Shown in pieces: positions 1-8,979 of a stretch of DNA of 64,000 nt. A model generated the notes under the pieces. The model was not told the DNA's origin, searched no databases, and saw nothing but the letters and a program-made list of their open reading frames with translations. How positions within the stretch are numbered: position 1 is the first letter of the stretch; each line of letters begins with the position of its first letter. This DNA comes from Trinickia acidisoli. GTDB lineage: Bacteria > Pseudomonadota > Gammaproteobacteria > Burkholderiales > Burkholderiaceae. The stretch lies in the NCBI RefSeq assembly GCF_017315725.1, contig NZ_JAFLRG010000002.1, positions 1,736,001-1,800,000 on the forward strand. Reading direction: 5' to 3'. A program made the position numbers and the translations under genes.

Positions 1-718
1 CCAGCGCGCTTTGCTCGAACGTGCCGCCATGCGCCAATGCGACGCGCTGCACGAGCGCGAATACCCAGGCAATGCGCCCCGCCTCGCGCGGCTGTACCGC
101 TTGGCTGCGCGCAAACGGCTCCAACGCGTGCTGCAGTTCCGTATCGGCCAACGCGGCGAAACGTGTCGTGAACGCGATTTCGATGCGCCAGAAGCCGGCG
201 TCCAAATCGCTCTTCAGCGCGATCTGCGCGCCGGGCGCGCTCGCTTCGGCGGCAAAGACGAGCATGGTCCACAGCGCTTGCGCGAGACGCTCGCGATCGC
301 CGTCGCAACGCTCCCCATCGAGCGACGACATGACAGTCACCGTCGCGCCGCGCGCCTCCACGAGCGCACGCCACGCATCCTCGAGTGCACGTTCGACGAC
401 GGCGCGAACCGGAAAGGATTCGCGCGCGAGCGGCAACGACTTCGTTTCCGCGCGCGTCTTGTCAACGGCATCTTCGAGCAGCTTCACTTGCTGCTCCACG
501 CCCGAACGAATGCCCGCCAGCGCGCGCTGGGCCGATGCATCGGCGGTGTCCAGCTTGCGTTCGAGCACGTACGCCCAGCTATGAATCGCGTTGAGCGGAC
601 TGCGCAAATCGTGGGAGACGAGGGACAGGACATGATCGCGCATGAACAGCGCGACTTCGGCCCGCAGGTGCGCGAGACGTTCGTCGGATGCGGCAACGGC
701 GTTGAAAGACGTCGACAC
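1..718 (-). CDS. Sensor histidine kinase, short cytoplasmic type (3' part cut by window edge)
   Basis: I read a minus-strand frame that starts at a GTG (718-716), preceded by an AAGAGGG ribosome-binding site, and stays open to base 1. The protein begins MSTSFNAVAASDERLAHLRA, with no membrane segment. A HisKA dimerisation box (SLVSHDLRSPLNAIHSWAYV) follows at about residues 32-51; its His is the expected phosphoacceptor. A region like the start of an ATPase domain comes next, but its N-box is not obvious, so the ATP site may be divergent. The C-terminus and any response regulator partner lie outside the window. Partner and signal are unknown. Confidence 0.75.
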   Translation of the reverse strand, partial: MSTSFNAVAASDERLAHLRAEVALFMRDHVLSLVSHDLRSPLNAIHSWAYVLERKLDTADASAQRALAGIRSGVEQQVKLLEDAVDKTRAETKSLPLARESFPVRAVVERALEDAWRALVEARGATVTVMSSLDGERCDGDRERLAQALWTMLVFAAEASAPGAQIALKSDLDAGFWRIEIAFTTRFAALADTELQHALEPFARSQAVQPREAGRIAWVFALVQRVALAHGGTFEQSAL

Positions 719-904
719 GATCGCCCTCTTGGAAAGTCGCTCGGCTGTCCCGGCAGCGTCGCCGCAACGAGAGGGCAAGTGCCGCTCGTCACGTCGCAAC
801 GGCCCGTGACGCCATAAGCGTGTTGAGTAGACGGACATTATAGGCACCCCGGGCGGTGCAGCGCCTACAATGACGGTTTCATCTGAAATCGGAGCGTAAC
901 CATC

Positions 905-1246
905 ATGACAATCGTGACCACCGAATCGGGATTGAAGTACGAGGATTTGACTGAAGGTACGGGTGCCGAGGCGGCCGCAGGCCGCACGGTCAGCGTCCAC
1001 TACACGGGCTGGCTGGCCGACGGCCAGAAGTTCGATTCGAGCAAGGACCGCAATGATCCGTTCGCATTCGTACTCGGCGGCGCAATGGTCATCAAGGGCT
1101 GGGATGAAGGCGTGCAAGGCATGAAGGTCGGCGGCGTGCGGCGCTTGACGATTCCGCCGCAACTCGGCTACGGCGTGCGCGGCGCGGGCGGCGTCATTCC
1201 GCCGAATGCGACGCTCGTCTTCGAAGTCGAATTGCTCGAAGCTTGA
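905..1246 (+). CDS. FKBP-type peptidyl-prolyl cis-trans isomerase
   Basis: A 113-residue protein made of a single FKBP domain without signal peptide, so probably cytoplasmic. Diagnostic stretches are VHYTGWLADGQKFDSS, the GWDEGVQGMKVGG loop and the C-terminal YG...IPPNATLVFEVELL. The family catalyses cis-trans isomerisation of X-Pro bonds and assists folding. Length and start fit the small bacterial FKBP group common in beta-proteobacteria. A TACAAT box at 866-871 is a plausible -10, giving a short leader. It is monocistronic or weakly linked to the AraC gene 30 bp downstream. Confidence 0.93.
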   Translation: MTIVTTESGLKYEDLTEGTGAEAAAGRTVSVHYTGWLADGQKFDSSKDRNDPFAFVLGGAMVIKGWDEGVQGMKVGGVRRLTIPPQLGYGVRGAGGVIPPNATLVFEVELLEA

Positions 1247-1276
1247 GCGCATAGCCGAACGGCATACCGCATAACG

Positions 1277-2122
1277 ATGAACGAGCACGCAATCGTATCG
1301 CCCGCCTTGGCGCTGCGCCACTACGGCGCCGTCAGCGCATGCGACGTGCATACGTTCCATCAGATCGTGCTCGGCGTGGACGGTGCGATGGAGATGGCCG
1401 TCGACGGTGTCGGCCATCGCATCGACGCGCGCCACGCTTGGCTGATTCCCGCCGGCGCGCGCCACGAGTACGCGGGCATCGGCGAGAACCGGCAGCTCGT
1501 GCTCGACGTACCGTGCGCTTCGTTGGCGCTGCCCGAGCGTTTTTTCTCGCGCGCGCTGCCGTTGACGATGAACGATGCGCTCGTCGGCATCGTGCACGAT
1601 GCCGCTTCGTATGCCGCACGCATGGACCGGCTGGATGCGACGTCGGAAGCGGATCGCCGTGCAGTCGGTACGCTGGCTGATGCGCAGGACACGGCGCGCG
1701 CGGCAGGTTCGGCACATTCGGCACGCCGCTTGGCATGGGATACCGCGGCGCGCTTGGCGGTCTTGCTCGGCGACAGCATCGGCGTCGAAACGCCGGCCTC
1801 GGGGCTCGACTATGCGCGCATCGACAAATGGTTGCGCACGCATCTATCTGAGCCTCTGCGCGTCACCGATCTCGCCGCGCACTGCGGCCTCGGCGAACGC
1901 CGTTTCCATCAGCTCTTCGACGAGGCGTTCGGCACGACACCTCATCGTTATCTGCAGCGGCTTCGTCTCGACACGGCGCTCGCGCTGCTATGCGATCCGC
2001 GCCATACGTTAGCGGATGTCGCGCTGATGGTGGGTTTCGCCGATCAAAGCGCCTTCACGCATGCGTTCACGCCACGCTTCGGGCTCGCGCCCGGACAGTG
2101 GCGAGCGACGCGGATGCAGTAA
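1277..2122 (+). CDS. AraC family transcriptional regulator
   Basis: 281 residues. The N-terminal half looks like a cupin-type AraC ligand domain (HTFHQIVLGVDGAMEMAVDG, then a stretch HAWLIPAGARHEY). The C-terminal 100 residues carry the two helix-turn-helix motifs of the family: VTDLAAHCGLGERRFHQLF and LADVALMVGFADQSAFTHAF, followed by the usual FGLAPGQWR ending. It presumably binds DNA and activates unknown targets. It converges with metZ, the two stops being 3 bp apart. No obvious target gene is adjacent. Confidence 0.9.
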   Translation: MNEHAIVSPALALRHYGAVSACDVHTFHQIVLGVDGAMEMAVDGVGHRIDARHAWLIPAGARHEYAGIGENRQLVLDVPCASLALPERFFSRALPLTMNDALVGIVHDAASYAARMDRLDATSEADRRAVGTLADAQDTARAAGSAHSARRLAWDTAARLAVLLGDSIGVETPASGLDYARIDKWLRTHLSEPLRVTDLAAHCGLGERRFHQLFDEAFGTTPHRYLQRLRLDTALALLCDPRHTLADVALMVGFADQSAFTHAFTPRFGLAPGQWRATRMQ

Positions 2123-2125
2123 CAT

Positions 2126-3316
2126 CTACCCCCGCAACCCCGGCGCCAGATCATCGCAAATGTCCTGCGCATCCTCGAGCCCGATCGCCATGCGCAGCAG
2201 CGCCTCGGTAATCCCCGCGGCGGCACGTGCCTCAGGCGTAATGCGGCTGTGCGTCGTCGAAGCCGGATGCGTGATCGTCGTGCGCGTGTCGCCAAGATTC
2301 GCCGTGATCGAGCACAGCTTGGTCCCGTCGATCACACGCCATGCGTTGGCACGCTGCTCTTCCGGCGTGTCGCCCACCACGTCGAACGCGAGCACCGAGC
2401 CACCCGAACGCTGCTGGCGCCGCGCGAGCTCGTACTGCGGATGCGATTCGAGCCCCGGGTAGTACACGCGCTTGACGCCCGGCTGCGCTTCAAGCCAGCG
2501 CGCAACGTGCAAAGCACTGGCCGAATGACGCTCGGCCCGCAACGAGAGCGTCTCGAGCCCCTTCAGCAGAACCCACGCATTGAACGCCGAGAGCGTCGGC
2601 CCCGCCGTACGCACGAACGGAAACACCTTATCCATGATGAACGCGCGCGAGCCGACGAGCGCGCCGCCGAGCACACGCCCTTGGCCGTCGATGAGCTTCG
2701 TCGCCGAATGCATCACGACGTCGGCGCCAAGCTTCAACGGCTGCTGCACGGCCGGGCTGCAAAACGAGTTGTCGACGACGAACAATGCGCCGGCCGCTTT
2801 CGCGATCTTGCCGATGGCTTCGATGTCGCACAGCTCGGTCAGTGGATTGGACGGCGTCTCGACGAAGAACAGCTTCGTTTCGGGCCGCACGGCCCCGCGC
2901 CACGCGTCGAAATCGTTCGGATCGACATAGGTCGTCGCGATACCGAACCGGCCGAAGATCTGCGAGAACATGCCGAGTGTCGAGCCGAACAACGCACGCG
3001 AGCTGACGATGTGGTCGCCGGCCTGCAGCGCCGCCATCACCACCGACAAAATCGCGCTCATGCCCGATGCCGTCGCGATGCACGCCTCGCCGCCCTCGAG
3101 CGCCGCCAGACGCTCTTGAAACATCGTAACGGTGGGGTTCGTGAAGCGCGAGTACGTGTAGTACTCCTCGGAATGCTTGAATCGCTCGGCTGCTTCGGCT
3201 GCGCTCGTAAAGCAAAAGCTCGACGTGAGAAAGAGCGCTTCCGAGTGCTCGTTGTAGTCGGTCCGCAGCGTGCCCGTGCGCACCGCGAGCGTATCGAAAT
3301 TCAAAGAGTCGTCCAT
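2126..3316 (-). CDS. metZ: O-succinylhomoserine sulfhydrylase
   Basis: 396 residues, a cytoplasmic PLP enzyme of the Cys/Met metabolism family. It converts O-succinylhomoserine and sulfide to homocysteine in methionine synthesis. The PLP lysine is K207 in the block MHSATKLIDGQGR; the cofactor-phosphate region is ATASGMSAIL near residue 85. MetZ is favoured over cystathionine gamma-synthase by overall sequence and by the typical placement next to purF in Burkholderia. The gene is preceded on the same strand by a SAM-II-like riboswitch and an intrinsic terminator, so it should be switched off when S-adenosylmethionine is plentiful. Confidence 0.93.
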   Translation of the reverse strand: MDDSLNFDTLAVRTGTLRTDYNEHSEALFLTSSFCFTSAAEAAERFKHSEEYYTYSRFTNPTVTMFQERLAALEGGEACIATASGMSAILSVVMAALQAGDHIVSSRALFGSTLGMFSQIFGRFGIATTYVDPNDFDAWRGAVRPETKLFFVETPSNPLTELCDIEAIGKIAKAAGALFVVDNSFCSPAVQQPLKLGADVVMHSATKLIDGQGRVLGGALVGSRAFIMDKVFPFVRTAGPTLSAFNAWVLLKGLETLSLRAERHSASALHVARWLEAQPGVKRVYYPGLESHPQYELARRQQRSGGSVLAFDVVGDTPEEQRANAWRVIDGTKLCSITANLGDTRTTITHPASTTHSRITPEARAAAGITEALLRMAIGLEDAQDICDDLAPGLRG

Positions 3317-3380
3317 AGTCCTGATGCCTTAGGCGTTCGACGCCGTCCCTAAGCCAGCAACCGCACAAACGGCGGCCAGC

Positions 3381-3416
3381 AAAAAGCCCGCTTCGCGTCG
3401 GCAAAAGCGGGCTTCG
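3381..3416 (-). terminator. Intrinsic terminator in the metZ leader
   Basis: Perfect 10-bp inverted repeat: AAGCCCGCTT at 3384-3393 and AAGCGGGCTT at 3405-3414, separated by 11 nt. Read on the minus strand the stem is followed by TTTTT (bases 3385-3381). It lies downstream of the purF stop and of the riboswitch, and upstream of metZ. It can therefore act both as an attenuator for metZ and as the end of the purF transcript. Confidence 0.85.
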
Positions 3417-3456
3417 TGTGCGGGGCCGTTTCGGCGTCGGACGGCGTGGCCGCCGT

Positions 3457-3516
3457 CCTTCGCTTTAGCTGTTTTGGGTCGCCCCGCGTCCGCAAGCTGA
3501 ATTCAAATCGACGCTG
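3457..3516 (-). promoter_or_regulatory. SAM-II (SAM_alpha) riboswitch candidate upstream of metZ
   Basis: On the minus strand this segment shows the SAM-II elements in order. They are P1 5' arm GCGTC (3514-3510), the GATTTGA segment, GCTTGC (3497-3492), P1 3' arm GACGC (3490-3486), an A-rich loop CCAAAAC, and the conserved AGCTAAAGCGAAGG end (3470-3457). Its position in front of metZ fits the known role of SAM-II in methionine genes. Its last bases overlap a second hairpin, GGACGGCG/CGCCGTCC (3439-3458), and the terminator follows 40 nt later. An upstream TACTAT box at about 3522-3527 (minus) could be its -10. Confidence 0.78.
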
Positions 3517-3575
3517 AGCGGCATAGTAGCACGCCAGCCCCGGCGCGTGCGCGCTGGAACCCAACGCGCCGTGCC

Positions 3576-5123
3576 TTATTCGACCGACAACTGCAGATGA
3601 AGCTGCGAGCGCGTCACCGTGCCGTCTACGACATCGCCCGCGAAATCGCGCTCCGACTGCGATTGCGGCGAAAGCCGCGCACGCTCGATCGCGTCGAGGT
3701 ACTGCGAAGTGATGTCGCCGGTGATGTAGTCGCCATCGAAGCACGACGCCTCGAAGTGCGACAGCGCGGGATTGATGTCGTTCACGGCTTGCTTGAGCGC
3801 GTCGACGTCCTGATAGACGAGATGATCGGCGCCGATGATCTTGGCGACGTCTTCATCGGTACGGCCGTAGGCAACGAGCTCGCTACGCGTCGGCATATCG
3901 ATGCCGTACACGTTCGGGAATTTCACGGGCGGCGCCGCCGACGCGAAGATCACGCGCTTCGCGCCCGCATCGCGCGCCATCTGCACGATCTCGTGCGAGG
4001 TCGTGCCGCGCACGATCGAATCGTCGACGATCAATACGTTTTTGTCCTTGAACTCGATCGTCATCGCATTGAGCTTCTGACGGACCGATTTCTTGCGCAC
4101 CGCCTGCCCCGGCATGATGAACGTGCGGCCTACGTAGCGGTTCTTGAAGAACCCTTCGCGATATTCGACGCCGAGCTTGGCCGCCACTTGCATCGCCGCC
4201 GGGCGCGACGAATCGGGAATCGGCATGACGACGTCGATAGGCACGCCGGGCAGCACGCGCTTGATCTTCTCCGCGAGGTAATCGCCCATGCGCAAGCGCA
4301 CGTTGTAGACGGAAACGCCGTCGAGCACCGAATCGGGACGCGCGAGATAAACGTATTCGAAGATGCAGGGGTTCAGGCTCGGCGTATCGGCGCACTGCTG
4401 GCTGTGCAGATGCCCTTCGTTGTCGATGAAGATCGCTTCGCCGGGCGCCACGTCGCGCACGAAATCGAAGCCGATCCCCTCGACGGCCACCGATTCCGAC
4501 GCGACGATCCACTCGACGCCGTGCTCCGTTTCATGTTTGCCGATGCAAAGCGGGCGAATGCCGAACGGATCGCGGAACGCGAGCAACCCATAACCGGCGA
4601 TCAGCGAAACGATCGCGTACGAACCGCGCACGCGGCGATGCACACCGGCAACGGCCTTGAACACCGTAGTGGGTTCGAGTTGCAGCCCCGAACTGGCCAA
4701 TTGCATCTCGTGCGCGAGCACGTTGAGCAGCACCTCGGTATCCGAATCCGTGTTCACGTGGCGACGATCGATGCGGAACATCTCGTCTTTGAGCTGCTGC
4801 CAGTTCGTGAGATTGCCGTTATGCGCGAGGATGATGCCGAACGGCGCGTTCACGTAGAACGGTTGCGCTTCCTCTTCGCTCGACGCCGAGCCGGCCGTCG
4901 GATAGCGTACCTGGCCGATGCCCATGGTACCGGGCAAGCTGCGCATGTTACGCGTGCGGAATACGTCGCGCACCATGCCGTTGGCCTTGTGCATGTGGAA
5001 TGTGCTGCCGTTCGCTGTCGCGATGCCGGCTGCGTCCTGGCCTCGATGCTGCAATAGCAGGAGGCTGTCGTAAAGCAACTGATTGACCGGGGAATGGGAG
5101 ACTACGCCTACGATGCCGCACAT
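3576..5123 (-). CDS. purF: Amidophosphoribosyltransferase
   Basis: 515 residues. The start is placed at the ATG giving MCGIVGVVSH, because Cys2 must become the N-terminal nucleophile of the glutaminase domain after Met removal; a start five codons upstream would bury it. The glutamine amidotransferase half covers about residues 2-230. The C-terminal phosphoribosyltransferase half carries the PRPP motif VDDSIVRGTT at 366-375. It makes 5-phosphoribosylamine from PRPP and glutamine, the first step of purine synthesis. It follows cvpA by 60 bp on the same strand, the classic cvpA-purF operon. Confidence 0.97.
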   Translation of the reverse strand: MCGIVGVVSHSPVNQLLYDSLLLLQHRGQDAAGIATANGSTFHMHKANGMVRDVFRTRNMRSLPGTMGIGQVRYPTAGSASSEEEAQPFYVNAPFGIILAHNGNLTNWQQLKDEMFRIDRRHVNTDSDTEVLLNVLAHEMQLASSGLQLEPTTVFKAVAGVHRRVRGSYAIVSLIAGYGLLAFRDPFGIRPLCIGKHETEHGVEWIVASESVAVEGIGFDFVRDVAPGEAIFIDNEGHLHSQQCADTPSLNPCIFEYVYLARPDSVLDGVSVYNVRLRMGDYLAEKIKRVLPGVPIDVVMPIPDSSRPAAMQVAAKLGVEYREGFFKNRYVGRTFIMPGQAVRKKSVRQKLNAMTIEFKDKNVLIVDDSIVRGTTSHEIVQMARDAGAKRVIFASAAPPVKFPNVYGIDMPTRSELVAYGRTDEDVAKIIGADHLVYQDVDALKQAVNDINPALSHFEASCFDGDYITGDITSQYLDAIERARLSPQSQSERDFAGDVVDGTVTRSQLHLQLSVE

Positions 5124-5183
5124 GGCAGGGTCCTTCAAGGATACGAAAACATGGGCGCCGGCCGTGCGGCCGACACACGCGCC

Positions 5184-5678
5184 TCACACGCGAACGTACG
5201 CGGCAAGCGCGGGCGGAAGCAGAGGCTTCAAATCACGCACGCCCTGCTCGGCATAAGGCCGCAGCAGCGCGTTGCGCCAAAATTCTTGCTTCGGCAACTC
5301 GGTCAGACCTGCCAGCGCCACGAGCAGCAGCACGCATACCACGCCGCGCACGATGCCGAACAACAAACCGAGCGACCGATCCACACCGCCAAGACCGGTA
5401 ACGACAACGAGCCGCGCGATCAAGGCGTTGACGACACTCGCGACGAGCACGACACCGACCATGATCGCTGCGAAGGCCAGCAGCCACTGCGTCAGCGCGC
5501 CGCCGGGCCAGTCGCTTGGAATATAGGGCACCAGAAGCTGCACGTAGCGGCAGGCCACAAAAAAAGCCACGACCCAGCCGATCAATCCGAATACTTCCGA
5601 CAATAAGCCGCGCCACGCGCCGCGCAGGGCCGATAGGCCGATGACGGCGAGCACGGCGTAATCGAATGCTGTCAGCAT
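5184..5678 (-). CDS. cvpA: CvpA family membrane protein (colicin V production-type)
   Basis: 164 residues with about four hydrophobic helices (starting DYAVLAVIGLSALRGAWRG) and the family's GxxRG-type loop; an inner-membrane protein. CvpA proteins are linked to envelope function and colicin V export in E. coli, but their molecular activity is not settled. The gene sits 7 bp after the SPOR gene and 60 bp before purF, the standard neighbourhood, so the call rests on both sequence and context. Confidence 0.9.
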   Translation of the reverse strand: MLTAFDYAVLAVIGLSALRGAWRGLLSEVFGLIGWVVAFFVACRYVQLLVPYIPSDWPGGALTQWLLAFAAIMVGVVLVASVVNALIARLVVVTGLGGVDRSLGLLFGIVRGVVCVLLLVALAGLTELPKQEFWRNALLRPYAEQGVRDLKPLLPPALAAYVRV

Positions 5679-5685
5679 CGGGCCG

Positions 5686-6585
5686 TCACTGTGCCGCGTT
5701 GCCCGCGTTCGCCGTCAAGCCGGCGTCGCGCACTTTCGCGATCGCGGCCGATGCGGCTGCGCGATCGACGAACGGACCGGCCCGCAGCAACGTCCGCGTC
5801 TTACCGTCGGCCTGCTGGCGATGTTCGATGTATGCGGGCACGCCCGCGGCTTTGAGCTTCGTTTCCCAAGCGCGCGCGCTTGCGTCGTCGGCAAACACAC
5901 CCAATTGCACGGCAAACCGCGCGCCCGGCGGCGCAGCGGGTGTGCCGGAATCGGCGTCGGCCGAACCGGGCGCGGGAACGGGACTCGCTTTAGCCGGCGG
6001 CGACGCGCTCGTACGCGCCGCTTGCGTTGCCGTAGCGCCCGACTGCGTTTGCTTGGCCGGGGCTTGCTTCGCTTCCGCTTGCTTGGATTTGCCTTGCGCA
6101 GCGAGAGGCGCCGCGTTGGCCGGCGACTGCAGGGTGGCGGGGGCCGGTGCAGAGGCAATCCCAGCCACTGCGGTGCCCGAGCCCGCGGCAACGTTGCCCG
6201 CATCGGCTTGATCAGGCACGACACCGGTTTGCGTATCGTCGGCGTGATCGTCGTCCGCTCGCGACGGCACGGTCGCGGGACGATTCGGGATGTCGATTGC
6301 GATGTCGTCGGTCACCGGCTTCGGGTGCGAATCGAGCACCATCGGCAAGACAACGATCGCAGCCACCACGAGCGCGATCGCACCGACGAGACGCCGGCGC
6401 GCGCGCTGCTTTTCGGGCAACGTCGGATCGAGCAGCATGGCATCGGCATCGCCGGCTCGCTCGCTGCGGCGGCTGCGCCGTGCCTCGCGCACTTCGGACG
6501 ACGCTCCCCCGCTACGCGTGGATCTTGTGCCGGCGCTCCGCCGGCGCGGGGCATCGTCTTTCTTGCCGAACGAGAAAAATCCCAT
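5686..6585 (-). CDS. SPOR domain protein, DedD-like
   Basis: 299 residues. A charged cytoplasmic N-terminus (FSFGKKDDAPRRRSAG) is followed by one membrane helix at about 85-105 (LVGAIALVVAAIVVLPMVL). Then comes a long Ala/Pro/Lys-rich periplasmic linker and a C-terminal SPOR domain from about 222 (FAVQLGVFADDASARAWETK to the end). SPOR domains bind denuded septal peptidoglycan, so a role in cell division is likely. It lies between folC and cvpA as dedD does in E. coli. The linker is low-complexity and will vary between strains. Confidence 0.88.
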   Translation of the reverse strand: MGFFSFGKKDDAPRRRSAGTRSTRSGGASSEVREARRSRRSERAGDADAMLLDPTLPEKQRARRRLVGAIALVVAAIVVLPMVLDSHPKPVTDDIAIDIPNRPATVPSRADDDHADDTQTGVVPDQADAGNVAAGSGTAVAGIASAPAPATLQSPANAAPLAAQGKSKQAEAKQAPAKQTQSGATATQAARTSASPPAKASPVPAPGSADADSGTPAAPPGARFAVQLGVFADDASARAWETKLKAAGVPAYIEHRQQADGKTRTLLRAGPFVDRAAASAAIAKVRDAGLTANAGNAAQ

Positions 6586-6633
6586 GAATCGCTGAGTTCG
6601 AGGGGGGCGGCGCGCGCTTCTGGCGCGCGTCGA

Positions 6634-7944
6634 TCAATGTTGCCGCGACTTACGGTAGGCCATCACGCCAGCCACCGTATAGAAACTGCCGAAAACCACG
6701 ATTCTATCATCCTCTGTCGCGCGGCTCAGCGCGTCTTGAAACGCCTCGGCCGGCGAAGCGAAGCGCTGGATGCCGCCGTCGGGCCCGCTTTCCACACCGA
6801 CAGCGCGCAAAGTCTTTTCCAACGCCTCGGCCGAGGCGGCGCGCCCCAGCGGCAAATCGGTCACGCACCAGTGATCGATCTCGCCTTTCAAATGCTTGAC
6901 GACACCTTCGATGTCCTTGTCGCGCATCGCGCCGAACACGGCGTACGTGTAGCGGAAAAAGCCCATGCCGCCCAAATTCTGGGCAAGGACGGCCGCCGCA
7001 TGCGGGTTGTGCCCCACGTCGAGCACGACCGCGGGCCTGCCCGGCAGCACCTGGAAACGCCCGGGCAGTTCGACGTTGGCAAGGCCGAGCCGTACGTCTT
7101 GTGCGGACACGGGCAGACGATCGCGCAACGCCTCGAGCGCGGCCAGCGCCGCCGTCGTATTGATGAGCTGATTGGCGCCGCGCAGTGCCGGATAGGCCAG
7201 CGCAGAGCGCCGCAACGTGGGGCCGACGTAGCTCCACTGCTGCCGCTCGCTGCCCGCTTGGCCTTCGTATCGAAAATCACGCCCGAACAACCGGAGGTCT
7301 GCACCGATCGCCTGTGCATGATCGATCAGCGTCTGCGGCGGAGCGGGATCGGCACAAATGGCCGGCCGGCCCGGACGGAAGATGCCGGCCTTCTCGTAGG
7401 CGATCTTCTCGCGCGTATCGCCGAGATACTCGGTGTGATCGATGTCGATGCTCGTTACGATCGCGCAATCGGCGTCGATGATGTTGACGGCATCGAGCCG
7501 CCCTCCGAGTCCGACCTCGAGAATCACTGCGTCGAGCCCGCGCGACGCGAACAAGTGCAGGATCGCGAGCGTCGTGAATTCGAAGTACGTCAGCGTCACC
7601 GGCTCGGGCAAGCTCGTGCGGGCCGCTTCCACCGCCTCGAAATGAGGCAGCAGTTCGTCGTCGGTCGCATTTTGGCTGTCGATGCGTGCGCGCTCATTGA
7701 ACGCGAGCAAGTGCGGCGAGGTGTGGCAACCAACGTGGTAGCCCGCGGCACGCAGGATCGACTCGAGCATCGCGCACGTCGAGCCCTTGCCGTTCGTGCC
7801 GCCCACTGTGATGACAGGGCAGCCGAGTTCGAGCCCCAGCGCATCCTTTACCTTCCGGATGCGCGTGAGCCCCATGTCGATGCCGACCGGATGCGCCGAC
7901 TCGAGATGCGCGAGCCAGGCGTCGAGGGAAGAAAAAGTGGTCAT
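6634..7944 (-). CDS. folC: Bifunctional folylpolyglutamate / dihydrofolate synthase
   Basis: 436 residues starting MTTFSSLDAWLAHLES; an ATG eight codons further upstream is possible but has no better ribosome site. The ATP-binding loop is GGTNGKGST near residues 48-56, followed by the Mur-ligase-type centre and the C-terminal ligase domain (VLDVGHNPHAAAVLAQNL). It adds glutamate to dihydropteroate and to folates. It belongs to the accD-folC-dedD-cvpA-purF co-directional run conserved in many proteobacteria. Confidence 0.94.
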   Translation of the reverse strand: MTTFSSLDAWLAHLESAHPVGIDMGLTRIRKVKDALGLELGCPVITVGGTNGKGSTCAMLESILRAAGYHVGCHTSPHLLAFNERARIDSQNATDDELLPHFEAVEAARTSLPEPVTLTYFEFTTLAILHLFASRGLDAVILEVGLGGRLDAVNIIDADCAIVTSIDIDHTEYLGDTREKIAYEKAGIFRPGRPAICADPAPPQTLIDHAQAIGADLRLFGRDFRYEGQAGSERQQWSYVGPTLRRSALAYPALRGANQLINTTAALAALEALRDRLPVSAQDVRLGLANVELPGRFQVLPGRPAVVLDVGHNPHAAAVLAQNLGGMGFFRYTYAVFGAMRDKDIEGVVKHLKGEIDHWCVTDLPLGRAASAEALEKTLRAVGVESGPDGGIQRFASPAEAFQDALSRATEDDRIVVFGSFYTVAGVMAYRKSRQH

Positions 7945-7998
7945 CCGAAACCGCGGGCCGTCCCGCATGAGAGCAGCATTTAACGTTTAGGCGACGGT

Positions 7999-8871
7999 TT
8001 AGGCGACGGCGTCCGCGGGCTGGCGCGTGAGCAACGCGATGAGCCGCGCCACTTCCTCGCGCAGCTTGCGACGGTCGACGATCATGTCGATCGCACCCTT
8101 TTGCACCAGAAACTCGGCGCGCTGGAAGCCTTCGGGCAGCTTCTCGCGCACGGTTTGCTCGATCACGCGCGGGCCCGCAAAGCCGATCAGCGCCTTCGGC
8201 TCGGCGATCACCACGTCGCCGAGGAACGCGAAGCTCGCGGACACCCCACCCATCGTCGGGTCCGTCAGCACGGAGATGAACGGCAGCTTCGCGTCGGAGA
8301 GCTTCGTCAGCATGGCCGTCGTCTTCGCCATCTGCATCAGCGAAAGCAGGCTCTCCTGCATCCGCGCGCCGCCCGAAGCGGTGAAGCAAATGAACGGCAC
8401 TTGCTGTTCGAGCGCATTTTGCGCGCCACGCGCGAAGCGCTCACCGACGACCGAGCCCATCGATCCGCCCATGAACGCGAATTCGAAGCAGGCGACGACG
8501 ACGGGCAGCGTATGGATCGCACCGCCCATGACCACCATCGCATCGGTTTCGCCGGTTTCGTCCATCGCGTCCTTCAAGCGCTCGGGATACTTCCGGCTGT
8601 CCTTGAATTTGAGCGCGTCGACAGGGACGATTTCCTGTCCGATCTCGTAGCGGCCTTCGGCGTCGAGCAGCGCATCCAAACGAGCGCGCGCACCGATGCG
8701 CATGTGATGGCTGCATTTCGGACAAACATGCAGATTCGCCTCGACGTCGTTGCGATAAAGCACGGCCTCGCACGACGGACACTTGACCCAAAGCCCCTCG
8801 GGAATGCCCTTGCGGCTTTTCGGGTCGGTCTGTTTGATCTTGGGCGGCAGCAGTTTGTCGAGCCAGCTCAT
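7999..8871 (-). CDS. accD: Acetyl-CoA carboxylase carboxyltransferase subunit beta
   Basis: 290 residues. The N-terminal four-Cys zinc ribbon uses C31, C34, C50 and C53 (VKCPSCEAVLYR and VCPKCSHHMRIG). The carboxyltransferase core follows, including FTASGGARMQESLLSLMQMAKT. With AccA it transfers carboxyl from biotin to acetyl-CoA, giving malonyl-CoA for fatty acid synthesis. It lies between trpA and folC, the usual place in this group. Confidence 0.96.
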   Translation of the reverse strand: MSWLDKLLPPKIKQTDPKSRKGIPEGLWVKCPSCEAVLYRNDVEANLHVCPKCSHHMRIGARARLDALLDAEGRYEIGQEIVPVDALKFKDSRKYPERLKDAMDETGETDAMVVMGGAIHTLPVVVACFEFAFMGGSMGSVVGERFARGAQNALEQQVPFICFTASGGARMQESLLSLMQMAKTTAMLTKLSDAKLPFISVLTDPTMGGVSASFAFLGDVVIAEPKALIGFAGPRVIEQTVREKLPEGFQRAEFLVQKGAIDMIVDRRKLREEVARLIALLTRQPADAVA

Positions 8872-8979
8872 CGTTGTTCCTTCAAATGGTGTTGTTTCTT
8901 GCGCACGCCGCGCGCAGGCCGCTCGTCATCCAACGCCGGCCCGAAGGCCGGCGCGTGGAGCGTCGAACAGCGTCCCGCG

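Noticed and set aside
11..817. 268-codon plus-strand frame at the left edge
   Set aside because: The minus strand carries the HisKA-containing kinase; the plus frame is its shadow.
5821..7983. 720-codon plus-strand frame
   Set aside because: Antisense to dedD-like and folC; Arg/Ala-rich composition with no motif.
8936..8953. GC-rich inverted repeat between trpA and accD as a terminator
   Set aside because: No T-run follows it on either strand, and the trp-acc-fol run appears continuous.
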